Of a DNA stretch of 64,000 nucleotides, positions 33,840 through 46,200 are shown piece by piece. Under the pieces are notes generated by a model that was not told the origin of the DNA, made no database searches, and worked only from the letters and a program-made list of their open reading frames with translations. This stretch comes from Asterias rubens (taxonomy: Eukaryota > Echinodermata > Asteroidea > Forcipulatida > Asteriidae), in assembly GCF_902459465.1 (NCBI RefSeq), contig NC_047065.1:22023828-22087827 (forward strand). Reading direction: 5' to 3'. Within the stretch, counting starts at the first letter, position 1. Each line of letters opens with the position of its first letter. The position numbers and the translations under genes were made by a program.

Positions 33840-34105
33840 GGACGTAAAGCTGTTGGTCCCATGTGTTGTATAACGCATGTAAAAGAACCAGTGCACTTAT
33901 CGGAAAGAGAAAGGGGTTCGCCCCGGTGTTCCTGGCTGTGGGCTGCTGTATGCGCCGTAGCACCTTGTAAACCCTTATAAGGTGCTAAAATCGGGTCTCA
34001 AAATCCATCACTGCAATAACCCATCTTTCTGAAAGTTTGTATAATATACTCAGCGCCTTGAGTACCTTGTTTGGTAGATACGTGCGCTATATAAGACTTC
34101 CATAT
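33840..34105 (+). mobile_element. SINE type 2, body without tRNA head
   Basis: Opposite orientation to the 38569 copy: GACGTAAAGCTGTTGGTCCC, GGGGTTCGCCCCGGTGTTCC, ACCTTGTTTGGTAGATACG, ending in an (ATT)n tail. Confidence 0.85.
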
Positions 34106-34268
34106 TATTATTATTATTATTATACCTTTGAACTCTGATGGAATAAGAATGCCATTCCCCCATTTCTTAGCATAGGGTTCGACTACACACAGTACTGAAG
34201 CAACCACAGTCGGGGCCAAAACAGGGATGGCATTTTTTTTAGGAGTTTGGGGTAGTTGTTTTAGACCC

Positions 34269-37200
34269 TCATGTTGGTGTAAAATCTAACCGCTTGAATC
34301 GTTTCTTCTTGTCCTTGGTAAGGGCTTTGATATCTCTGGGCTGTAGGTAGAGAGAAACAAAACATTTAAAGAAACATTACAGCATTGGTTTTTGCTTACA
34401 AAACAGTTGCTGGCAGTGTAAGCACTTTATGTAATCCACCATATACATAAACTGACAAACCTGTTGAAGTTTGAGATCGATCGGCCATCTGGGTCAAGAG
34501 AGAATAGTGAAAAAAACGATCACAAATTTTGCATTGCATCGATGCCAAAATAAAAATTAATCAAATGCTCACTGAGCGATAAACTCCAAACACGTAGTTA
34601 GATTATTTATTTCTCATCAAATATGACATTTCAGACAGAAATATTTCAAGGGATGTTTTCATTATTATTACACCGTGTAAATTTTATGTGAATCTGTGAT
34701 CTTCACGATTTTTTTTTCTTCCCAATTCTGTAACCTTCCTTTAAAAAGCACCATTAGAAATATTTGTAGGCTGTTGCAGAGCTACCAAACATATTGTATC
34801 TTGTAATCAGGGACAATAGGAGACTTTCCAACGCTAGGCGGCAGCAGACATACCGGGTAAATTTCCATTGTCTACGTAGTTCTGAACATGCGCATAATTC
34901 TGAGAACAATGGATTTACCCGGTAAGTCTGCTGCCCTCTATCGTCCCAGAAAGTCTCCCATTCTGTGCTGACCATCAGGAGATATTTAGAATTATATTCA
35001 ACATATCCATATTGAATCCCCTGGCCGCCTTGACACATTTCTAAAGTAACTATTCTAGACAGAGACGCAAGATACTTCCAAAGGGGAGTTAACGAGACAG
35101 CCTACATCAGAGCCTACAAAACCCTCTCTGAACCGAGACGAGGGGCAGTACAAGCTCCCAGGAGTCTATGATGCGGTCTTAGGATCACATGTCCGCAAGG
35201 TCAAGGGTTCAACATCCGCGCCTTGAAGACCGAAGTGTCAGTGTTGTGATCAAGAGTTCAACCAAATTACAAATTCAACATACATGTAATAGGGAAAGGT
35301 TTCTGTAACCTGGGCCATTTCAGTGGACTGCTTTTTCGGGAAAAAGGTAAAAATATTTTTAAAAACTCACATTAAATAACATTTGATTTTACTCTTAAAA
35401 CCTCTCTTGTGAAAGCACTGTATACTTGGTACTTTCCTAAGTTCTCTAGGAAACAATTCACAGGCATAATACCAGGGTGGGATTCCAAAACAATGACCTT
35501 TGCCACTCTAGAGCAGATATCTTACTGACTAGACCACAGAACTCAGGAAAGTACGGAGTATACAGTGTTTAAAATACACATCAGTGTAAAATTCTTTATC
35601 CCTGATGCAAATTTAACATCCTTTCATAAACACCTAAGACAGTTTATCCATTCTGATTGGTCTAAAGGGCATCACGAGGTGTTGTTTGAACGGATGATAT
35701 AACACCAGTAAAAAGTGTTATAACATGGGCGAGGCACGCACCTAGTGGTTTAAACCCGCCGAGGCCTGGTTCTTGATAATTTACCTCGATAAATTCGTCT
35801 TGGTAAAATTAAACCACTAGTTGAAAACTCTTCACCATACATTGATTCCCTTATTACATGAGCATGTTTGACTCAGATCCATTAGCCTTTTAGAAGTATT
35901 GTGGACATTATAAGGGGCAGTTCATACTCGTTGTGACTGTGTGCACGCACCCGACAATTCAACTTATGATAACGCACTGCGCTTCTGCTTACGCACTGCA
36001 GACTTTGAGAAACGGGTTCGTGCGCTGTGTACGCAGTGAAACGCAGCACGAGTACACGGGTATATTCAGCCAAATTTCATGAATTTACCCCAACGAAACG
36101 AAAAAGTGCCCCATATTATGGCCCTACGTGTCCACCAAAGCTCAAAATGGTTTGTTATCGAGAGATAATTAAATTCATCACTGCAATATAAACCTATCTT
36201 TCTGAAAGTTTGTATATACTCGCGCCTTGAGTACCTTATCTAGCAGTGTCATGGCCGAGCGGTTAAGATCACCGGATTCAAGCACTGGTGTTTGATCAGC
36301 AGGGTGTGGGTTCAGATCCCGGTGTGACACTTGCTACATAAAATTTGGGAGGCCAGGCTTCGAATGGATGATACCCAAGCCTACATTCGTATTGACTGTG
36401 AAAGGGATAACCCTGTTTCAGCCCTCGAGTAGGTGGCAACGACCTCTGGAAAAAATAACTGTAGCCCACACCTTGAAGTGGCCTTCAGGCCTTGTATGTC
36501 AGGCGACTTGCATAAAAAAATATTGAGAAAAGGGACAAGCACTGTATAAAACTTTGATATTATATTATTATTATAATAATTATCTAAAAGGATGAAGAGA
36601 AAGCTTGACATGTCTTGAACTAACCTTCATTTTGTAGAGTCGTACTGTGCACTCTCTCATTTGGATTCTCCCTTCGGTGTCGTCTTTCTTGGGAGGAGGT
36701 GTGTGATGAAGGTACCTCTTGAGCGTTGGGATGCGGCGGACAAATGGGATGTCTGAATTTGGACGCAACTGTGGGTGAAATATCGAAAGATAGATTCAGG
36801 TTTTCTTGATGATGAAGTTTGATCATTTTTGTGATATCCGGTCATTTAAGGCAGTGGACACTATTGGTAATTACTCAAATAATGTTTAGCATAAAACCTT
36901 ACTTGGTAACGAGTTATGGGGAGCTGTTGATAGTATAAAACATTGTGAGAAATGGCTCCCTCTGAAGTTACATGGTTTTCGAGAAAGAAGTTATTGTCCA
37001 TGAATTTGATTTCGAGACCTAAAATTTAGAATTAGAGGTCCGGAAATTGAGCATCGGATAGCACACAACTTCGTGTAACAAGGGTGCTTTTTCTTCCATT
37101 ATTATCTTGCAACTTCGACGACCAAATGAGCTAAAACTTTCACAGGTTTCTTTTGTTATGTATTATGTTGAGATACACCAAGTGGGAAGACTGGTCTTTG

Positions 37201-40200
37201 ACAATTACCAAAGGTGTCCAGTGTCTTTAAGAGTCTCGGCCTGTAAGAATGTACCAAGTGGTGATTCATGGGTTCTCAGATCTTCTTCTTAAAAAAAAGT
37301 GTGATACATCATCATACATAACGAATAAATCCCAAATATTAGTTTGCTGACTCTTTCGCTTTGGGATTTTTCAGTTATCAAAGTTTTGGCCCAAAAGCCC
37401 CCGTGAAACGAATAGTACAGTTCTTTGTTCACACAAAAATGTGTGCCAAGCTCCTCCTAACAAAAGTAAAACATTTGCTTAAAACCTCCAGTTAACAAAA
37501 GTGGAAACACAGAATATGGATCTCATTGGGGTGTCATGAACCCTTAGACGTACAGCTTTTCAACGCCGCCTCATAACTCAAGGCACCTATAAGATACCAT
37601 GAATTAACCAAGTTCACTTGAAAGAATGCAGCCCTACATGTAAAACAACTTTGGGTGCGAAGTGCGTAGGATCTTGTTGTCGCAGAGAGATAATAGAGGT
37701 CATAATAGAGCCACGTGACCCCTTTGGCAGTCCATACTTCTTACTTATTTACTAGTGCCCTCTATACTGGTCAATATAATGAATAGCACTTCACACACAC
37801 CTTTTCCATCTTTGCAAGTCAATATTATTATATAATGTCTAGGCACAGCCAATTGACGCCTCTGCCAGTCCATATGTCTTACTAAGTTACCTCAATGCTT
37901 GGCAGACTACTGCTATCGGACCCAGAGCCAGTCCCATCGTCTGAGTCGGACACAAAAGACTCATCTGACGAAGAATCTTCATCCGACAATAGTTCTCCAG
38001 CGTCCTTGCACACTTCTGGACAATTCACTATCAAATAAAAAATAACAGAAATGTAAAACAAACAGATTTGCTACAACACAGTATGATACAACATTTCTGG
38101 GTTGCATCATTCAAAAGGCATCCAGGGCCCAATTTCATAGCGCTGCTAAGCGAAAAAATTTGCTTAGCATGAAATTTTTCCCTTGATAAAAACAGGATTA
38201 CCAACCAATTTTCCACGTGATTTTTTAGGATAAGCAAACAACATGAAACAACAGGAAATTTTGTTGGTAATCCCGTTTTTATCAAGGATGAAATTTCATG
38301 CTAAACAAATTTTTGTGCTTAGCAGCTCTATAAAATTGGGCCCAGGTCACTGACGGTGCCTTCCGTTATAATGGCAATCTGTGCAGCTTTAGATGAAATT
38401 TTGAGTTAAACAAAGACAAAAACCATAAACCTCCACTTTGTGATAAACTTATGCATTGTACTTGAGCAATTTTTTGTTCTAATTCAATTATAGTTCACAC
38501 TAACAAGGGAAAAGAAATTTGATCTTTGTTTATAAATATGCTTCAAAATATAATAATAATATCAAAGTCTTATATAGCGCACGTCTCTACCAAAACAAGG
38601 TACTCAAGGCGCTGAGTAATATACAAACGTATGAACTCTGAGAACCAATTATGAAGCACCTTATAAGGGTTTACAAGGTTCTACGGCCCATACAGTAGCC
38701 ACAGCCAGGAACACCGGGGCGAACCCCTTCTTTTTTTGATAAGTGCACCGAGTTCTTTTACATGCGTATACACAACACATGGAACCAACGGCTTTACGTC
38801 CCATCCGAAGGACTTAAAAGTGTCTTGCTCAAGGACACAAAAAGAAGTGTCATGGCTGGGGGATTCGAACCCACACCCTGCTGATCAGAAACACCAGAGT
38901 TTGAATTCGGTGCTCTTAACCGCTATGCCACGACAATTTTCACGAAACGAAAATATCATCTACTTTGTCAACAAAATGCAAAGGTTAAGCAGTAAGTCTG
39001 TCTGATCAGTGTTTATCTCAATACTGGCTTTTCTCAAAATGTAATATTTTTTTTGAGTTTGGCTGTTTTGCCATGAAAGGGCTGAATGTTACTCACAGTA
39101 TTTCTTGGCTTCACTGTCTTGACTTAATCTCCTCAGCTTGACTACGGGATGTTTCTCCCTAGCATCAATGGACCCCAACGCATCCTGACACACAATCACA
39201 ATACAAATAAAACAATGTCCTTTTGTCCTTTGTCGTCTTATATTCAGTGTTAGTCTGTCAATAGGGAAGGGTACAAAAAAGCCAAAGCTTCACCCAATCC
39301 TAAGATTTGCCCTTCTTACTTGTTTGTAATGTTGGCTACTATACAACTGTCACTGTTAAAATCATTGAACACAAACTCTGTATTTCATCATTTAAGGGCA
39401 TTACGAAAATAAATGTTTTATTGAAATGAAATAACAATATTTATTAAAGGCAGTGGACACTATTGGTAATTGTCAAAGACTAGCCTTTACAGTTGGTGTA
39501 TCTCAACATATGCATAAAATAACAAACCTGTGAAAATTTGAGCTCAATCGGTTATTGAAGTTGCGAGATAATAATGAAAGAAAATAACCCTTGTCACACG
39601 AAGTTGTGTGCGTTTAGATTGTTGATTTTGAGACCTCAAGTTCTAAATCTGAGGTCTCAAAATCAAACTCGTGGAAAATTACTTCTTTCTCGAAAACTAT
39701 GGCACTGCAGAGGGAGCCGTTTCTCACAATGTTTTATACCATCAACCTCTCCCCATTACTAGTCACCAAGAAAGGTTTTATGCCAATAATTATTTTGAGT
39801 AATTACCAATAGTGTCCACCGCCTTTAAATTGCCGTGACGGCACCTGCTGCTCAGTGTTTTAGCTAGAAAAATGTTGGTGGTGGGCTCTATATTCAATTC
39901 GATCCACCGAGAGCGATAGGTTTAACAAAATTAGTCATGTTTCGATATGGGACCCCAGACAATCATTGCTAAAGTGCGATCGTGGGGGGAAATATGTGCT
40001 GGGCAGCACAGTGTGTTCTGCTCAGAATGCTGGGCGAATTTTGTTAGTTCTGGGTAGGCCCGCCCCCGGCACCGCCCACCGTGGCTACAACAGTGCAGCT
40101 GCTAACACATTAGATTCTAACTGCTTCTAGCCGCCGGGCTAGATTGGTGGTCTAGTGGCAAGACAGCTGCTCTAGTAATGCAAAGGTCGTACATTCGAAT

Positions 40201-43200
40201 CCCACCCGAGTGATTTGCCTGTGGATTTTGTTCATAGAACTTGGGAAAGTATAAAGTGTTTAATATACACCGATATAAGGGTAAAAACAAATTATAGTAT
40301 TTAATATCCAAAGGCACAGCTATTTCGGCGTAATATTTTCCAGATGACAAAAATCTACCTTACCATATTTTCGTTGTCATGTTCCTCAGTGGTCTGACAT
40401 TCTCCTATCTGTTCCATCTGGGACACACGCTGGTCATCACTGGTATGGCTGCCTTTATTATCACCGTTGCTGCCCTGTGTATTGCCATGCTCAGATACTC
40501 GGTGCATTGCTGAGCCTACATCACCCTGCTCACTCAGGGGTGTCTCTGGAACAACTTTAATGGAACTGCCACTGTGAAAATTGTACGGAAATACTCAGTT
40601 GCTGAATTTAAGACAGGGTTAAAATGTAATAGATGAATTCGCATCGGGATAATGAATACCAATTTTGATTTCAACCATACACACTGATGTGTGTTAGCAA
40701 TGTATACTTGGTGCTTTCAAAACCGCTAATATGCCGGTGATTTTTTGTACAGAACTCAGGAAATTACTGAGTATACAGTGCTAACACACATTGGTATATA
40801 TGGTTAAAACCAAAATGAACATATAGGTTAGGAATCGTTAGAAACAGCCTCAGATTTGTAGGAATTGAAACTTTGCACGGTGCGAGTACAATCAGGTGTC
40901 CCTTTTTTTTTTGGGTGGTAGCACCACGAGTAAATTTCTTTTGAGTATAGTGTTGGTTCTTAGAAGAACCTGTGGTTTGACAACAAGGTACATGTATGCA
41001 CTGATCATCTTTAGGAGGATTCCTCCGAAATTTCGATCAACCAACTATCTACTACAAGCTAGTCCCGGCTGATTGTCTACCTTCAATAAGTAGGACATTC
41101 ATTTTCAGAATTGAGAAGTCTCCCGAACATCTACTCCATGGTAGTAGAATAAGGCAAGACAGTTTCTTAAGAACAGCATCTACCTGGCAAGTAGATACAC
41201 ACATGGTGTTTCTACAAGCCAAAAAGATAGGTATGTACCCGCACCATGCAATGCCTCATATCCCATGCAAGCAAGGTTCGTGGTACAGGACTTGAATTTA
41301 CACAGGCCAGTACTTTTAGCGTCGGGCCACTAAAACCTCAACTGGACAAAGCCTGGTTGTCTTGTGTTTTTCAATTGACTAGTAACAATCATACCTCATA
41401 CTGTAATATTTTTTCAATGACAACTCAGTTGAGTATCGACAAATGCAGGATGATAAATGAGATAGATCTTATTAGTGCTTATTAAAGGCAGCGGACACTA
41501 TTGGTAATTACTAAAAATAAATTATTAGCATGAAACCTATCTTGGTGAAGAGTCATAGGGAGAGATTGATGGTATAAAAACACTGTGAGAAACGGCACCC
41601 TCTGAAGTGCCATAATTTTCCACGAATTTGATTTCGAGATCTCAGATTTAGGACTTGAGGTCTCGAAATAAACCATCTAAACGCACACACCTTTGTGTGA
41701 CAAGGGTGTTTTTTCTTTCATTCATATCTCGCAAGTTCGATGACCGATTGAGCTCAAATTTTCACAGGTTTGTTATTTTATGCATATGTTGAGATACACC
41801 AACTGTGATGGCTAGTCTTTGACAATTACCAATAGTGTCCAGTGTCTTTAAACTCATTTTGAATCTGGTCTTGTAAGAAAACTTGGTCTGAGGATTTTTT
41901 TCCAACAAAATTCGAGCCCTGAGGTATTTCCAATAAACTGACCTTAACATGGGTTCCACGGAGGTCAAGATGTCCGACCTGGTGACTGGATAAACATGGT
42001 AGTCAGGAACCACTGGATTGTGAACGACGCTCGTCAACTCCCTCATCTCTGCCTCCAGAGAGCTCATCGCTTCAGGCGTACTCCGTGGGTTGATAGGGTT
42101 GGATCTTCCCACCGGTAACCCCGCAAGGATCGAGAGGCTACAGTCAGAATGATCGCTCGTGCTTTCCCGCCGCGACTCATGGCTACTACTCTTGCTGACT
42201 TGCGAGTTGCTGGGGTCAGAGGTTAAAAAGTTAGGGCTAACATATACCACATCATCGCACTCGCTTCGGTTATAGTCTTTGAGAATCTTGCTCATTTCCT
42301 CAGTAGCTGTGGATGTATTTTGCCGTTGCGGTTGACTAGGACACTGAGCTGTTAGTCTGTTGGGAGTTCCCTTCCGAGGATGGTTTTTACTGTAATAAAT
42401 TCTGCTTCCGCTGACAGATCCCGTCGCAGGTAAAGATTTCGGCGTTGGTAAGATGTTGTTTGAGGGGGCAACAACTACCGTCATCGTTTCCCCTGGGGAC
42501 TCACGGATGGCTGTGAATCCATCTTCAAAGGCTGTGGATCCGTCTTCATTGGCTGCAGATCCATCTTCAATGGCTGTGGATCCAAGTTCCCTATTGGTAG
42601 CAGCCTCATAATATGGTTTTGGAGTGGACCCTCCGAATGATCCTGGCTTTGAATGATATATCTCCAATGCCTGGCAGCCCAAGCAGGTCCTATGAACCCT
42701 CTGGTCATCAGCACAAGTTTCCCCATAGGCGCAACAAGGTTTTATTCCCCGACAAGATGAACTACCCGATTCATCAAGTCGACTGGACTTTGCAAGTGTC
42801 TTCCTCGCACCAGCCATCTCCCTCAATTTTTCTCTGAAGCAGGAGGCACCTTCGACTACATCCGCACCATCAGGAAATTGGGGTGGGGAGACTCTATCGC
42901 TCATCCAGCCGTACCGAGCTTTGTGGGTCGACTTTGGTGGTGCAGGGGCTCGGTGGTTCGACGTTGGTCTTCCAAGGGTCCTGGTTGACACAGGACAGGC
43001 AAAAATATCTGGCGAACTGGAGTAATCCAATTCATGTCTCGTATCTACGGATCAAAATTAATTTAGCGTCAAGAGCCAAGTTCGCGCAAGGACTAGCGTT
43101 AGACAGAGTTTGGGCAAACTAAGTGAAACTATGGTCATTGGATTTACGCTAGTCGACCATTCTAGACCAACCTACAGGGTATGGTCTCAACCCTGGCTAC

Positions 43201-46200
43201 CAAAAGCCGGTTTCATAGCACAGTGCAGACTGGACCACAATAAAACTTGCCTCATTCTATACGCAATGATTTCTAATGGGTGTTGCGACGGGGTGTTAGA
43301 GAAAGAACCACTAGCGAGACCGGCGCGAAACTTGAAAACATGAGTTATGAGCATCAAGCAAAGAACAATGCCAACGCACGGGGTTGCGGGGACAATGGCA
43401 CAGGGAGCCACGGGTTAGATTTAGGACGGGAAAAAGAAGGGGCACAAGGTTGGACAGCCTGGAGACGAGGGAACGGCAAAAAAAATTACATGCCGGAAAT
43501 ATACTACGGGAAGGGAAAAAAAGGACTTATAAATGATATGGGATAGGAAAGTAATACACTGAACATGAACAAAAAACTGGGGTATTAACAGGAGTGGGTG
43601 GGAAAGAACCACTAGTTGGACCTGCGCGTAACTGGGAAATACCGATGGGATCGACAACTTAATATTGACAGGCAAGTGTACGATTTCACAAATCACTTAG
43701 ATTCGTCTCAACTTAGGATGGGTGCAGCATTTGCAGCATTTTATACGCAATGATTTCTAGCCGGTTGCAACTAGTGTATATAAAAATAGAATGTACACAG
43801 CAAAACTACCATTTAAAAAAGTTATTTCAAAAGCTGTCGCGCAACAAATCTTGAGCGAACTTTCCCTGTCGGAAGAATAGTCCACAACAAGAAGACACAA
43901 TCTGAGAAGTGACCTGCGGTAACGCTTCTCAGGTTCAAATTTGGGGCTTAAAATCTGTTAGAGGAACATTACAGAATTGGTTTTTGCTTAAAAAAAACAG
44001 TTGCTTGCAGTGTAAGCACTTTATATACTCCACCATTACATAACCTGTAGAAGTTTGAGATCGATCGACCATCTAGGTCACAAGAGAATAGTGAAAAACC
44101 GATTACAAATTCATTGCATCGATGCCAAAATAAAAATCAATAAAACGCTCACTGAGCGATAAACTCCAAACGCGAAATTAGATTGTTTATTTCTCATCAA
44201 ATATGACATTTCAGACAGAAATATTTGAAGGGATGTTTTCTACTATCATCATCATAAGACCATGTAAGTTTTATGTAAATCTGTGATCTTCATGATTTTT
44301 GTGTCTTACCAATTATGTAACGTTCCTTTAAGCTTTTTACATGACCACATTACTTTGAAGTGGAATGTTTTTCAATATGCTTTATACTATCAAACGCTGC
44401 TGCAGGCTTCAAACCATAGGTTTTTTTCATTGCCATTAATTTTCATGATAACAGTAGTAGTAATTGGCTCGTATCATACATAGCGCTTTTTATCATACAA
44501 AGGGCTCAGTGTTTTCCTTGCAAGGTATGTGGAGCTACTTTTTCTAATAGCACCATCTAATGGTTTTACAAGGTGCTGTGGCGTAATATGCTGCAGACCA
44601 AACCAGGAACACCGGGGCGAATCCCTCCTCTCAAGATGAGTGCACTGGGTTCTTTTACATGCATTACACCATCCTCCGGATGAAGCATCATGGTTAAGTG
44701 TCTTGCTTAAAGACACAGGTTGGGACTCGAACCCACACTCTGCTGATCAGAAAACAACAGAGCTTGAATTCGGTGCTCTTAACCGCTTGGCCACGACACG
44801 ACACAGATTGATTACCAAATTATACCTTCCTTTTAAACTTCAGTCATGTATTCTAAACACCTTTGTTTATGCCTTACTGACTGATATCTCCATGTCTGAA
44901 ATGTCCATGTCCTCCTCCTCCTCCCAGCATGTCTTCAAGATGGAGATTAGGGTGTCTTGAGATGGGGCACCTTTGAAGATTTTAGAGAGCAGATGGTCCA
45001 TTCCGCTGGCAGACTGGGAGTCTTGAAAATCTTGCGCAATTTGTGATTGGGTGCCTTCCGATATAATCTGAAAACAAATAATAAATGAGATTAAATAAGG
45101 AAACACTGCGCTGCTAATGGTTGCATGAAGCAGACGCATTTGCGCGTCTGAAGCAGATGCATTTGCGCGTCTGCTTAGTGCACAACTCTATGGCGTTTGC
45201 CAACCAATAGGGTCTGTACGCATGCGAGAACACATGATTAGCATATTTCAAGGATAGGGTCCATTTCTTTACCTGTTCAATAACAGGCTCAGGAAGTTCC
45301 CAGTTCAACCTGTCTATGAACATTCTGAGCAGACGTTGAGTTAAAACCATTAAGGCAGCTCCCAACTCACTGTCGTCTGCCAGGACATTGTTCCGGTACG
45401 CCTCTCTCTCTGCTGGGCTGAGAATCAGTCTAGTAAGGCGTCGACGGAACTGGAGCTGATAACCGTTGAGATCGGACTCCAGCTCGCTCTGGGGAAAATT
45501 GAACAATTAAAGTTAAATATTGATTTGTAATAGACCAATATGATCAGCAGAGTGTTCGTGTCTTCGATCGGCAGCATATTGTGCCAGAGCATCGTGTAAA
45601 CCATTAAATTGTACCAAGTAACATGTAAAGGAATAGGTCTCCTACTTCAAAGCGTGCACATGTAGCTCGACATACCTTGCAGGAAATATTATCGAGCAGG
45701 AAAGAACCAATATTATTATTATTACTCATTCAGGGCTATAATGAATGCGAGATCAACAAAAATTGGCACATTGCTTTGTATAGTTCCACAGAAAAGTGGA
45801 AAAAGCCGTACAAGGACTATTTGTTTTGCCAATTTGGTCATTCATTATCCAAGCATTTATAACACATACAAATTTAATAACAACTTGACAGTCTCAAGCT
45901 ATTTCTAAGATTTACGCATTGCTCAATAAGGAACGCCATTTGAAAGATTCCTGCTTAAAGACACTGGACACTATTGGTAATCGTCAAAGACCTGTCTTCT
46001 CACTTGGTGTGTCTCAACATATAAATGCATAAAATAACAAACCTGTGAAAATTTGAGCTCGAAATTGGTCGTCAAAGTTGCGAGATAACTATGAAAGAAA
46101 AAACACCCTTGTCACACAAAGTTGTGTGCTTTCAGATGCTTGATTTCAAGACCCCAAATTCTAAACTTGAGGTCTCAAAATCAAACTCGTGGAAAATTAC

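Noticed and set aside
41762..41942. Open frame continuing from TIN2-like exon 6 into the family A MITE
   Set aside because: An AG|gtcagt donor at 41943/41942 restores phase with exon 7; the extension is intron plus transposon and resembles no protein.
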